In this document: piece by piece, positions 38,038-47,782 of the stretch
Numbering within the stretch: the stretch's first letter is position 1
How the letters are laid out: each line of letters opens with the position of its first letter
Source of the DNA: Pandoraea oxalativorans
GTDB taxonomy: Bacteria; Pseudomonadota; Gammaproteobacteria; Burkholderiales; Burkholderiaceae
NCBI RefSeq assembly: GCF_000972785.3
Contig: NZ_CP011518.2
Location: forward strand, 569,358 to 633,357
Length of the DNA stretch: 64,000 nt
Direction of reading: 5' to 3'
Made by a program: the position numbers and the translations under genes
Notes under the pieces: model-generated
The model's database searches: none
Told to the model about the DNA's origin: nothing
Seen by the model: only the letters and a program-made list of their open reading frames with translations

Positions 38038-40738
38038 TCTCGCGGCCGCGCCGCGCGCGTCGTGCGGGCGGAGGCATCGCCCGCGGCGCACGCGCGCGGG
38101 CCGGTGGGGCATCCTTTGGCTGCTGTGCTGCCTCCTCTCGCCCGCGCTGCGCGCAGCGCCGCCCTCGCCTGCGTCGGCCGCGTGCACGCCGGTATCGGCC
38201 GCGCCCTCGCTCGCGCTCACGCCGATGGCGATGCTCACGGTGGCGCAGCGCGACCTGACCCTGCGCGAGGTGCTCGCGCGCGACGACTGGCGCCCGGTGC
38301 ACGGTGCGAATGTGAATGTGGGCTTCACCGCCGCGACGGTCTGGCTCACGGGCGCGCTGTGCAACCCCGGCCGCACGCCGGTGACGCGGTGGCTCGCGGT
38401 CGGCACGCCACGACTGGAGTCGGTGACGTTCTTCCGTGAGGGCGATGCGACGCGCGGCGGGGCGCCGCCCCTGGTGGCGGGCAACCACACGCCGCTGGCC
38501 GCACGCGCCGTCGCGGCGTTGCTGCCGGTGTTCCCGATCACGCTCGCGCCCGGCGAGCGCATCCGGTGGGCCTTGCGGGTGCAAAGCCGCTCGGCGGTGG
38601 CGATCGTGCCGACGCTGTGGGAGCCGACGGCGTATCGCCAGCACGAGGGCCTGGCGCTGGTCGGCACCGCGTTGCTGGCGGCCATCGCGCTGCTGGTCGC
38701 GCTCTTCTCGCTGGCGCAGGCATGGAGTTGGCGCGATCGCGGTTTCCTGCTGCTGGCGACGTGGATGACGCTGGCGCTGCTCTACGCGCTGGCGTTCGAC
38801 GGCTACCTGTATCGGTACGTGTTCGTGCAAGGGGGGGCGTGGGCCGTGCGCGCGCCCGGTACCCTGGGCAGCCTGGCCAGCCTGTGTTACGTCGCGGTCA
38901 CACTGGCCTTTACCGGCCTGGCTCGGGTGCCGCTGTGGCGATGGGTCTATCGGGGCTTTGTCGGCTTGCTGCTGCTTGCCGTGGGCTGGACCGCGTGGGG
39001 CGATTACCGCGCCGGCGCGCTGTACGCCAACGGCGTGGGGATGGCGTTCTACGCGGTGTGGTTCGTCTCGCTGCTCGATGCGTGGCGGCGGGGCTTGCCG
39101 CACGCGCGCGTGTTCCTGCTGTGCTACACCCCGGTGTGGGTCTCGGTGGCCCTGGGCATGTTGCAGGTGCAAGGCGTGCTCGATTGGGCGCCGTTGAGGC
39201 ACCTGCACACGTCGTGGCTGCCGGGGCTCTGCGTGATGGGCATGGTGGGCCTGTTGGCCACGCGCCGCGCACAGCAGCTTCACACCGCGCATGCGGTGGC
39301 GCTGAACACCTATCTGAGGGCTCAGGACGCGGCACAGGCACGCCTGGAACAGGCGGTCAGTGAGCGCACCACGGCCTTGCGCGCGGCGCTGGCGGGCGCC
39401 GAGCAGGCCCGGCGCGCGAAGGCGGATTTCCTCGCCAGCATCAGCCACGATCTGCGCACACCGCTCACCACGATCCTCGGGCAAGCCGAGCTGCTGCAGT
39501 CCGGCGGCGGTGCGCCCGCCGAGCGCGCGCGGCTCATTCGCAGCAGCGGTCAACACATGCTCACCATGGTCAGCAATTTGATCGACTACGCCCGCGACGA
39601 CGCGCTGGAGGCGGCGGAGCCCACCGCCGTCTATTTGCACGCGATGCTCGAGACCATCGCCCACACCGGCGCCGAGCTGGCGCGGCGCCACGACAATCAG
39701 TTCACCTTTTCCGTGGAAGGGACGCCGCCGCCGGTGGTGGCCCTGGACGCGGACGGGCTGTATCGCGTCCTCGGCAATTTGTTGGATAACGCGAGCAAAT
39801 ACACCCGGCACGGCACGATCCGCCTGCATGTGGCGTTCGAGGGCGGCGATGCGCGCGACGGGGGCGAGGGGGGCGAAGCGGTCGACGCGGGCGCGAGCGC
39901 CGAGGCGCGCGCGGGTGACGCGGTGCCGTGCCGTGCCGCCACCCTGCGCTACCAAGTGTCGGACACGGGACCGGGCATTGACCCCGCCGACCATCAACGC
40001 ATTTTGGAGCCCTTCACGCGCCTGGCGAATGCACAGGGCCTGCCCGGCATTGGCATGGGCTTGGCCATCGCCCATCGGTGGGTGACGCGCCAGGGCGGCA
40101 CCTTGGTCATTGAGAGCGCGCGCGGGGCCGGCACCACCGTGCGCGTGACGGTGCCGGCGCGTGTGGCGTCCGAGGTGGACGTGGCGCACCCCGCGCTCAC
40201 CGCCGTGGCATGCCCCGGGCCTGACATCGACGGGACGGGACGACGGCTCTGGCTGGCCGAGGACACGGCGGAGATTCGGCACCTCTTGGAGGACCGCTTA
40301 AGCGCTCTGGGCTTCGCGGTCGAGGCGTTTGCCGACGGTCGCGCGCTCATCGCGCGCCTGCACGCCCCGCACACCGCGCGGCCCGACGCGGTGCTCACGG
40401 ATGGCGCGATGCCACACGCCGACGGCATGGCGGTGCTGCGCGCGGCGCGCGCCTGGCGCGCCGAAGTGCCGGTGGTGTTGCTCAGTGCGTGGCCCCTGCC
40501 CGACACCGCCGACGGCGCGCCGGCGCGTCCCTCGTTCGACGCGGTGTTACGTAAGCCCATCGACTTTTCCGAGCTGCAGCGCACGCTCGCGCACCTGCTT
40601 GGGCTGGGGGCCACCGCGGCCCCGGCCCCGGTCCCTCCCGCCGCGCCCGGCGCGGGCGACGAGCGCGCGCCGGTGGGTCAATGCCGCGCCAGCCACCGGT
40701 CGGCGAGCTCCGCCGCGGGCAGCGCGGCGGAGAAGTGA
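37931..40738 (+). CDS. Hybrid sensor kinase, 7TM-DISM type
   Basis: Up to 935 residues. After a signal peptide (about 60-80, ILWLLCCLLSPALRA) comes a periplasmic 7TMR-DISM extracellular domain, then seven membrane helices (about 235-450), a coiled coil, HisKA with H506 (ASISHDLRTPLTTI), HATPase_c (LGNLLDNASKY, DTGPGID) and a C-terminal receiver with D824 and LRKPID. It senses a periplasmic, possibly carbohydrate, ligand and phosphorylates its own receiver; the REC-AraC protein encoded just before is the likely final target. The only ATGs before the signal peptide lie within the preceding gene; translation may be coupled. Its last 61 nt overlap the EAL gene tail-to-tail. Confidence 0.85.
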   Translation: MPSAMAAPPISPPPFASASASRPVSSAKRATAAWIDLAAAPRASCGRRHRPRRTRAGRWGILWLLCCLLSPALRAAPPSPASAACTPVSAAPSLALTPMAMLTVAQRDLTLREVLARDDWRPVHGANVNVGFTAATVWLTGALCNPGRTPVTRWLAVGTPRLESVTFFREGDATRGGAPPLVAGNHTPLAARAVAALLPVFPITLAPGERIRWALRVQSRSAVAIVPTLWEPTAYRQHEGLALVGTALLAAIALLVALFSLAQAWSWRDRGFLLLATWMTLALLYALAFDGYLYRYVFVQGGAWAVRAPGTLGSLASLCYVAVTLAFTGLARVPLWRWVYRGFVGLLLLAVGWTAWGDYRAGALYANGVGMAFYAVWFVSLLDAWRRGLPHARVFLLCYTPVWVSVALGMLQVQGVLDWAPLRHLHTSWLPGLCVMGMVGLLATRRAQQLHTAHAVALNTYLRAQDAAQARLEQAVSERTTALRAALAGAEQARRAKADFLASISHDLRTPLTTILGQAELLQSGGGAPAERARLIRSSGQHMLTMVSNLIDYARDDALEAAEPTAVYLHAMLETIAHTGAELARRHDNQFTFSVEGTPPPVVALDADGLYRVLGNLLDNASKYTRHGTIRLHVAFEGGDARDGGEGGEAVDAGASAEARAGDAVPCRAATLRYQVSDTGPGIDPADHQRILEPFTRLANAQGLPGIGMGLAIAHRWVTRQGGTLVIESARGAGTTVRVTVPARVASEVDVAHPALTAVACPGPDIDGTGRRLWLAEDTAEIRHLLEDRLSALGFAVEAFADGRALIARLHAPHTARPDAVLTDGAMPHADGMAVLRAARAWRAEVPVVLLSAWPLPDTADGAPARPSFDAVLRKPIDFSELQRTLAHLLGLGATAAPAPVPPAAPGAGDERAPVGQCRASHRSASSAAGSAAEK

Positions 40739-41940
40739 AAGCCCTGTCCCCATTGGAAGCCTAGCCGGATGAGCGTGGCACACTGCCATTCGGTCTCCAC
40801 GCCTTCGACGATCAGCGGCAGTTCGAGCATATCGCCCAGCAGCAGCATCGCGCGGCACAAGGCTTCGTCGGCGCCGCCGTCGGCCAAATCCTCGACGAAC
40901 TGCTTGTCGATCTTGAGGCTGTCGATCGGCAGTTTGCGCAGATAATGCAGATTGGAGTGCTCCGCCCCGAAATCATCGAGCGTGACGCGAAACCCCAGGG
41001 CGCGAATGCGGGCAAGCGTGGCGGCCGCCACCGAGACATCCGCCACGATGGTCGACTCGGTGATCTCGAACTCGAACAGGGCGGGCGCGAGGCCATGGCG
41101 AGAGGTGCATTGCAAAATTTTCCGGGGCAGCTCGGCGTCGCTCAGTTGTCGCCCCGACAGGTTGATCGCCACGCAGGGCAGCACGAAACCCTCGGCACGC
41201 CAGCGCAGCAGCTGCTGACACACCTGCTCGAGCACCCACCAGCCGAGCAGTTCAATGAGTTCCGACTCTTCCGCGATCGAGATGAATTCGCTCGCCGGCA
41301 CGACGCCGAAATTCGGACAGGTCCAGCGGCACAGGGCTTCGACCCCGTACAGGTTCCAGGCGGTCAAACCGACCTTCGGCTGATATTGAAGGTGCAGGCT
41401 GAGATCGTGCTCAAGGGCGCGCCGCAAAGCGGCCTCGAGCGCCAGCCGCCGCGCCGCGGATTCGCGCAAACTGGGGGTATAGAGATTCACCGAATACTCG
41501 CTGAGGGCGGCGGCACGATCGAGCGCGCAACCGCTTTGCGACATCACTTCCTCGGCCCCGTCCATGCCGAGCGGCGCCAGGCCGATGCCCACATTGACGC
41601 CGATGACCACATCCACGCCATGCGCGTCGAGGGGCCGTTGGAACGCGGCAAACACGCCGCGCGCGAATTCGCAGGCTTCGTCCTCGCCGCTGACCTGCCG
41701 GTAAAAGCAGAAACGGGTGCCGTCAAGGCGCGCGAGCGAGGCGCCGCCGATGAACGCAGCGAGTCGGTGGGCCGCCTCCGTGAGCAGGGCGTCGGCGGCG
41801 GCGTCGCCGAGCGCGGCACGAATGCGACGCACGCGGCGCAAGCGCAGCGTAAAGACCGCGATCTGCGTGCCGGCGCGCCGCGGCCGGGCCAGCACCGCCG
41901 CGAGTTCCAACCGAAAGCCGGAGCGATCGAGCAATCCCAT
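40678..41940 (-). CDS. c-di-GMP phosphodiesterase, degenerate GGDEF plus EAL
   Basis: A 420-residue cytosolic protein; GGAG lies about 8 nt before ATG 41940. The first 165 residues are a GGDEF fold whose active-site loop reads LDGTRFCF instead of GG(D/E)EF, so it cannot make c-di-GMP. The EAL domain keeps the catalytic set: VEALCR, the Asn in VAINLSGRQL, the Glu in FEITES, DDFG, KIDKQFV and VEGVE. The loop-6 motif is DDFGAEHS rather than DDFGTGYS. It should hydrolyse c-di-GMP to pGpG. Its position next to the two-component pair suggests a link between that pathway and c-di-GMP. Confidence 0.87.
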   Translation of the reverse strand: MGLLDRSGFRLELAAVLARPRRAGTQIAVFTLRLRRVRRIRAALGDAAADALLTEAAHRLAAFIGGASLARLDGTRFCFYRQVSGEDEACEFARGVFAAFQRPLDAHGVDVVIGVNVGIGLAPLGMDGAEEVMSQSGCALDRAAALSEYSVNLYTPSLRESAARRLALEAALRRALEHDLSLHLQYQPKVGLTAWNLYGVEALCRWTCPNFGVVPASEFISIAEESELIELLGWWVLEQVCQQLLRWRAEGFVLPCVAINLSGRQLSDAELPRKILQCTSRHGLAPALFEFEITESTIVADVSVAAATLARIRALGFRVTLDDFGAEHSNLHYLRKLPIDSLKIDKQFVEDLADGGADEALCRAMLLLGDMLELPLIVEGVETEWQCATLIRLGFQWGQGFHFSAALPAAELADRWLARH

Positions 41941-42151
41941 GAAGCCTTCTCCACGTAGGGTAATGAGGGGCGCGCCCCACGGCGCGGCAGCCGCCCGAAG
42001 CACGGGCGCGGCCGCCGCTGCGGGGCGACAGCGACGCTGTGACGGATGCCGCCGCCGGGATGGCGGGGGCGGGGGCGCGCGCGATGACCTCCGCCCGCGC
42101 GGGGCGAGGGTCCCGGGCCGAAGGTCGTCCGTTGACGCGGTGGAGGGCGCC

Positions 42152-43609
42152 CTAACCGGCCGGGGTGACCGCGCGCTCGCCCGGGGCATGCGCCGCGGCG
42201 CGCGCGCGGTGCGGCGCCGTGTCGGCGCCGCCCGCACCGGCGGGCGGCGTCAGCGGCGCCTCGCGGAAGCCGGGGATGGTGCGGATCACGTTTTTCACGT
42301 AGGTCGGGGTAATCAGGCCGGTGCACTCGAACTGGCGCGCGGTGCCCTTGTGGCGCGGGCACCACATGAAATCGAAATGGTCGAAGCGATGGCGCACGTC
42401 ATTCCAGCAGCTGTTGCACGTGTGGTGATTGACGATGCGATACGGCGTCTCAAACTCGTTCGTCTCATGCGTGAAGCCACTGATCATCACCACCGGCGTA
42501 TTCGTTGCCCAGGCGAGCCAGGCCAGGCCGCTCGACAAGCCCACAAAAAAATCCGCGTGGCGCAGCCAGCGCGCACGCTCGGCCAGCGGCCGGTCACCGG
42601 TCTGGTCCTCGCAGCCCCACGGGATGTGATTCCAGGTGGTGCCCACGCCATGGGTGGACTTCTGGTCGATGCAGATCACCCGGTACCCCGCGTCCTTGAG
42701 GAACTGCACGATCTCCTTCCAGCCCCCGGGAAAATTCCAGTACTTGCATTGCGTTGACGCTTGCACGGCGATGCACACATAGCGCTCCGGGATGGGGCGT
42801 GTCTCATCGGGCAGCGACAGCAGCGGCGGCATTTCGGTCGGATCCACGCCCAAGATGTGTCCGGCCGTGCGGTGCAAGCCGACCTGCCGGAAGTCACTGG
42901 GCTGGAACGCGTACTCGTGATCGTCGAAGAACAGGCCGATGCGGTAGGTCGCGTAATACTGATCCACCTTGACCTGCTCGGGCGTGACGAACTCGATGTG
43001 CGGGTAAGCGCCTTGGAACAGCGGGATCAGCAGCGCGGACATCGACACCGTGAGGCGGCATTGGTGCTTTTCCTGAAACTTCACGGCGTAGGGAAACCAG
43101 CCGACCAAGTCGCCCAGCGTGCCCACCGGGAACAGGATCAGCACCGCCTTGTCGCGCGCATCAAACCGATGGTGCATGACCGACTTGCCTTGGCGGCTCA
43201 CGTCGATCTCGAACGGCACGAAATACTTCTTCGCGCTCATCACACAGCCTTCGGTCATGCTCGTCTGGAACAGCGTGTTGCCGGTATGACTGTCGCTCAA
43301 GGTCACTTTCCAGTCCCCCTTGGGCACCAGAATGCGGCAGCCGTCGTTGAAATCAAACCGAATCCCCGTGCCTTTCGGACCCGCCAGGGTGGGCAGCGTG
43401 GGGGCCGTCGGATACGGCGGCTGGCCGGGCGCCCCGGCGGAGGTGAGCACCGGTGCCGCCGCGGGGCTGGCGGGCGCCGACGACGACGCGTCGACCGGGG
43501 CGGAGGCGGCCACGGGCGCCGAGGTGGGCGCCGGGGTGGGCGCCCCGGCCTCGGCACCGGGACTCACCGATGCGGCGCACAGGCGGAAAGCAGAATCGAC
43601 GCTCGACAT
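42152..43609 (-). CDS. Autotransporter heptosyltransferase (BAHT/TibC type)
   Basis: A 485-residue cytoplasmic glycosyltransferase; AGGAG precedes ATG 43609. An alanine/proline-rich N-terminus (to about 75) leads into the GT9-like catalytic fold (VGTLGDLVGWFPYAVKFQEK; YVCIAVQASTQCKYWNFPGG; FFVGLSSGLAWLAWAT). Cysteines 398, 401, 417 and 429 (CNSCW, MWCPRH, FECTG) match the four Cys that hold iron in TibC-type enzymes. The family moves heptose from ADP-heptose to serines of autotransporter adhesins. Its adhesin is usually adjacent but none is present here, so the substrate lies elsewhere or has been lost. Confidence 0.9.
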   Translation of the reverse strand: MSSVDSAFRLCAASVSPGAEAGAPTPAPTSAPVAASAPVDASSSAPASPAAAPVLTSAGAPGQPPYPTAPTLPTLAGPKGTGIRFDFNDGCRILVPKGDWKVTLSDSHTGNTLFQTSMTEGCVMSAKKYFVPFEIDVSRQGKSVMHHRFDARDKAVLILFPVGTLGDLVGWFPYAVKFQEKHQCRLTVSMSALLIPLFQGAYPHIEFVTPEQVKVDQYYATYRIGLFFDDHEYAFQPSDFRQVGLHRTAGHILGVDPTEMPPLLSLPDETRPIPERYVCIAVQASTQCKYWNFPGGWKEIVQFLKDAGYRVICIDQKSTHGVGTTWNHIPWGCEDQTGDRPLAERARWLRHADFFVGLSSGLAWLAWATNTPVVMISGFTHETNEFETPYRIVNHHTCNSCWNDVRHRFDHFDFMWCPRHKGTARQFECTGLITPTYVKNVIRTIPGFREAPLTPPAGAGGADTAPHRARAAAHAPGERAVTPAG

Positions 43610-44197
43610 CAAGGGCTCCTGGTTCTTGAAGCGGGACTGCGCTCGTCCTCGGGACACCCCGCCACTCGGGAGTTGGCCACCGTGGCCAAACCAAGGGCGC
43701 GCTGGGGACGGGGGTTTGACGGGTTCAGAGAGATTGCATGGTCTCGTTTGGCCAGGCCCCCGGACAAGTCTGCAACCATCACGATTTATCAGGACTTCTC
43801 ATCATTGCCGCGGCTCGCGAGCGGCACGGCGCCGGGGCCGCCCCTGCCGAGCGAAAGACCTCGCCGGCCCCCGTGCCTCGTCCCGACGCCCCGCCCGGAC
43901 GTCGAAGCGTCCGGTGAACGACGGCCCCTGTGGGCGAAAAAGGCACACGGTCAGGGCGGCGTGCCCGTCCACCTGTTTGACGCGTCCGATACACATTGGG
44001 CGTCGCAGATCACCGGTTTCGGTCGCGCAAGGGCATAACCGCGGCGTCCTTATCCGGACCTTGATTCAGCAGGGGACTTGGCCGCGGACATGACACGCCC
44101 GCACGCGTGCCCCTCGCGGCGAGGGGCGGCATGCGCATCGCCGGGCCGGCCTCGGTGAGCGCCGCCCCCTTGGGCGCGGCGCCGCCCGCAGGGGACC
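43610..44197. other. Gene-free stretch
   Basis: No gene recognised. A hairpin-rich GCGCCGCCCCCTTGGGCGCG segment near 44160 resembles the arms of the palindrome at 26462. Confidence 0.35.
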
Positions 44198-45607
44198 TTA
44201 CGCGCCACGCGCGGCGCCGGCGGCCGCGCATGTCACGTCTGCGCCTCGACGCCCACGCCGCCACTGGAGAATCAGCGCCGCGGCGACCACGCATCCGGCC
44301 AACGCGCCGGTGGTGAGCATCTCGCAGCGCTGTTCCTCGCGCCACACCATCGTCAGCAGAATCGCGCAAATGAAGACGATCACGGCCCACGTGAGCCACG
44401 GGTAGAGCCACATCCGAATCGGCAGCTCCACGCCCTCGGCCCGGAACTTGGCGCGCATGCGCAACTGCGACACCGCAATCACCAAATACACAAACAAACC
44501 GATTCCCCCCGTCGTCGACAACAAAAAGCCAAAGACGTACTCCGGGAGAAAGTAGTTGGCAAACACCATCAGGAAGCCGACGGCCGTCGAGGCAAGCACC
44601 GCCGGCCGTGGCGTGCCCCTTGCATCGGTGCGCGTCAGCAGTCGCGGCGCGTCGCCGCGTGAGGCGAGCGAAAATACCATGCGCGACGCCGTGTAGAGCG
44701 CGGAATTGAGCGCACTGGCCACGGCGACCAGAATCAACAAATCGATCATGAGGCGCGCGCTCGGAATCCCGATCAACTCGAGCGTGCGGTGGTACGCACC
44801 GTGCGAGCGAAGCAACGGGTCATCCCAGGCCACCAGCGACGAGATGATAAACACGGAGCCCAGGTAAAACAGCAGAATTCGCCAGATCACGGAATTCGTG
44901 GCCTTCACGATTTGCGACTTGGGGTTGTCGGACTCGGCCGCCGCAATGGTGATGATTTCAGTGCCGACGAAGCAGAACATCGTCGCCAACATGGCCGAGA
45001 AGATCGCGCCCACCCCGTGCGGCATGAACCCGCCATTCGCTACCAGTTTGGACACGCCGGACACCGACGAGAACGGCAGCCACCCCATGATTGCCGCCGC
45101 GCCCAGACACAAAAACGCCACAATGGCGGCGACCTTGACCATGCACAGCCAGAACTCGAACTCGCCGTAGTTCTTCACCGATAACAGATTGCTCAAGGTC
45201 AACAGCGACGTGATCCCCAGCGCAAAAACCCAGGTGGGAACCGCTTGCATCCATGCGTTGAGGATGGAGGCCGCCGCAGTCGCTTCGATCGGAATCACCA
45301 AGACCCAAAACCACCAGTAAAGCCAACCAATCGAGAAGCCCGCCCAACGCCCGATCGCTTTGTCCGCATAGGTCGAGAACGAGCCGCTGTCCGGCATCGC
45401 CACGGCCATCTCGCCCAGCATTCGCATCACCAGCCCCACCAAAGCGCCCGTCAGCGCGTAAGCGATGATGGCCGCCGGCCCGGCGTTCGAGATCGCGATG
45501 CCGGCCCCTAGAAAAAGGCCCGCGCCGATGACCCCCCCGATGGACATCATCGTGACATGTCGCTGCTTGAGCCCCGAGCTTAAGCGTGCATTCGGTATGT
45601 GTTGCAT
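44198..45607 (-). CDS. APC-family amino-acid permease
   Basis: A 469-residue inner-membrane transporter with 12 predicted helices. GGAG lies 5 nt before ATG 45607. TM1 has the family GVIGAGLFLGAG motif after MSIGG; GSFSTYADKAIGRWAGFSIG and FVGTEIITIAAAESDNPK are typical of the AnsP/GabP/ProY branch that imports amino acids with protons. Substrate cannot be chosen from sequence alone. The reading frame is intact and the C-terminus is short and basic. Confidence 0.9.
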   Translation of the reverse strand: MQHIPNARLSSGLKQRHVTMMSIGGVIGAGLFLGAGIAISNAGPAAIIAYALTGALVGLVMRMLGEMAVAMPDSGSFSTYADKAIGRWAGFSIGWLYWWFWVLVIPIEATAAASILNAWMQAVPTWVFALGITSLLTLSNLLSVKNYGEFEFWLCMVKVAAIVAFLCLGAAAIMGWLPFSSVSGVSKLVANGGFMPHGVGAIFSAMLATMFCFVGTEIITIAAAESDNPKSQIVKATNSVIWRILLFYLGSVFIISSLVAWDDPLLRSHGAYHRTLELIGIPSARLMIDLLILVAVASALNSALYTASRMVFSLASRGDAPRLLTRTDARGTPRPAVLASTAVGFLMVFANYFLPEYVFGFLLSTTGGIGLFVYLVIAVSQLRMRAKFRAEGVELPIRMWLYPWLTWAVIVFICAILLTMVWREEQRCEMLTTGALAGCVVAAALILQWRRGRRGADVTCAAAGAARGA

Positions 45608-46151
45608 TTCGTCTCCGAGTAACTTTTTTAGGCCACTGCCCCCCAAACGCATGTCGGGGGAGCACTTGAGCCATATCGGTGCATGCGCAGCGCCGCCTCA
45701 CGGACAGCCCGCTTGCGCCCGACACCGTCAATCCACGTCGATATCGTCGATATTCGCGTCGACCTCGCCGCCCCGGCGTAGTGGCGTAGTGGCGTAGTGG
45801 CGGATGCCGGGCCGTGCCACACGCGCGCATTTGGTGACATGGGCGACATGGGCGACATGAGGCGACGAGCGCCCGGCCCGCCGACCCCGGCCGACCGGCA
45901 TCCGACTGGCTCAAACCATGGGCGGCGAGGCCACTTTTTAAAGCATGACCCGTCGCATTGCTTTCGAAATCGTGTCGCGATGCCCGATTTATGAATACAG
46001 GGACGCGCCGGTGTTGCGCAGACACGCGCGGCAAGCGACCCAATGACGACGCCGCTCACGTCGTTGCCGCAAGGGGCATACCGCGTGGTGTGAATGCGGC
46101 GACGTCGTCGGCCGCGGTGGCCAAGGGCGGTTTTCCAAATGGCCGGCGCAG
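45608..46151. other. Gene-free stretch with two short tandem repeats
   Basis: CGTAGTGG occurs three times near 45777-45802 and GACATGGGC three times near 45838-45860. No gene recognised. Confidence 0.4.
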
Positions 46152-46520
46152 CTAACGATACGGCGCGATGCCATTGGCCGTGCACGTCTTAACGAGCCAG
46201 TGCAGATTCGCACTGGCCCGGGTGCCGGCGACGGTGCCGGAAAACCACCCGCTCGTGCGCCCGATGACGCACGGGCGAATCGCGTTCTCACACAGAGAGA
46301 ACGCGCGATCGGGCAGGTACCGCTCTCGACGTCGCGCCCCCGCTTGGGCCACTGTCCCTGCAGGGACTGCCAGGCCCGGCCAAGCGGGCTCGACAGCCCG
46401 ACGCCGCCCAGGTGTTCGGCGAGGACGCGAGCGCGGTTGCGCATGCGCAAGCGTCGACGCTGCCAAGGCTCCCCGGTGGCGCTGTGAGCCGCGACAGCGA
46501 ATCGCTTGCCGATCAGGGTG
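46152..46520 (-). pseudogene. tnpC: IS66-family TnpC C-terminal relic
   Basis: Minus-strand reading gives SLCENAIRPCVIGRTSGWFS and GTVAGTRASANLHWLVKTCT followed by ANGIAPYR. This is the conserved last part of IS66 TnpC (CENAIRPFVVGRK, GAxASANLYSL, KANG). The catalytic parts upstream are lost. Confidence 0.85.
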
Positions 46521-46556
46521 GCGCGGCGCGTGACCGGCAGAGCCGGTGGGCGAGCG

Positions 46557-46620
46557 GCTTTCGGCTCCGGCTTTCGGCTCCGGCTTTCGGCTCCGGCTTT
46601 CGGCACCGGCTGTCGGCACC
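46557..46620. repeat. 12-bp tandem repeat, about five copies
   Basis: CTTTCGGCTCCGG-type units repeat in direct orientation with slight divergence in the last copies. Confidence 0.9.
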
Positions 46621-46836
46621 GACGCCTCTGCCTTGATAACTGCGCGACGCGCAGGCACCCCGCATCCGAGAGGCACGAGCTAACGCTTTCGGGCCATGCC
46701 GTTGTGGGGCTCGTAGGCGTCGATCCTCAGGGCAGCGCCCGACGCCACACCGCAAGCGTCAAGCCAAGGCATCTACCGAGGTTTTGCAACCCTTGTCATG
46801 CTTATTGGATTTCAGCTTATTGAATTTCAATAAGAC

Positions 46837-47292
46837 ATGAAAATGCAAAGCAACGATGGGGTGACAGTGATGCCGCGCACGGCGCGTCGTCGTTTCCGTG
46901 CGCAGTTCAAACGGGATCCGGTCGAGCAAACATTGCGCCGGGATGTCTCGCCGGCGGCCGTAGCGCTCGCCAACGGCGTAAGTGCAAACCCATTGTCGCG
47001 GTGGCGCCGGCTGCATCTTCAGCAAACAACGGCCGCGACGTTCGTGCCGGTCGAGGTCGTTGAAGCGGCGCGCTCTGCACATGCAACGCCGGTCCGCGCG
47101 CCGAGCGGCGAGATCGCGTCGCGGCACGGCGCGACGTGCCTGACAACACGCGCTCACGTCGATGCGGCGATACTTCGCACGATCACCTCGCAGGCTCTGG
47201 CGCGCGGCGGCACAGCATCGGCATGCCCGCAGGAACATAGATCCGGCGTGTCGCCGGCGTGGCTGATATGCGTCGCGGCGTCGACGGCCTGA
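46837..47292 (+). pseudogene. tnpA: IS66 TnpA (OrfA), C-terminally altered
   Basis: Residues 12-60 read RRRFRAQFKRDPVEQTLRRD, VSPAAVALANGVSANPLSRW and RR. This is the HTH of IS66 accessory protein TnpA. Later residues diverge from the family and the frame runs into the next gene. No complete tnpC follows, so the element cannot move by itself. Confidence 0.8.
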
Positions 47293-47660
47293 TGGCCATT
47301 GTGCAGTCCAAGCTCGCGAGCAATCCTTACGGCGGCCATGTGTTCGTTTTACGGAGGCGCCGTGGCGACAGCATCAAACTGCTGTGGTGGGACCGGGACG
47401 GATTGTGTCTGCTGTGCAAGCGCCTTGAGCGTGGCCATTTCGTCTGGCCCCAAGCCTCAGACGGCAGCGTGTATCTGAGCGCCGCACAACTTTCGATGCC
47501 GCTCGAAGGCATGGAGTGGCGCCGTCCTCGGCGCAGCGCCGATACACCGGGCCCCCCGGCCGATCGGCTCGTGCCACCCTGGCGGGTCTCGACGCCACGC
47601 CGGCGTCTGCAGCCCGCCCGCCGCCCGCCCCGCGGGGCGGGCACCTCGGCGTCATGTTGA
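47259..47660 (+). pseudogene. tnpB: IS66 TnpB (Orf2), C-terminus lost
   Basis: From GTG 47259 the frame reads ADMRRGVDGLMAIVQSKLAS, HVFVLRRRRGDSIKLLWWDR and DGLCLLCKRLERGHFVWPQ. This is the TnpB signature of IS66 (DMRKG, FVFRGRRGDxIKLLxWDGxG). After about 47530 the sequence is unrelated debris. It overlaps tnpA by 34 nt. Confidence 0.85.
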
Positions 47661-47782
47661 GAAGGCTGATCGGGCACGTGGGACAGGCGGGAGCGCTCGG
47701 GCCGTGATCGGCAGGCCCGCCGCCCCTACCGGATCGGGGGCCACGGCGCGAGGCCGTGGTGGGTGGATCCCGCGCCAGTAAA

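Noticed and set aside
37823..40282. An 819-codon minus-strand frame
   Set aside because: Antisense to the hybrid kinase; composition is Arg/His/Gln-rich without a domain.
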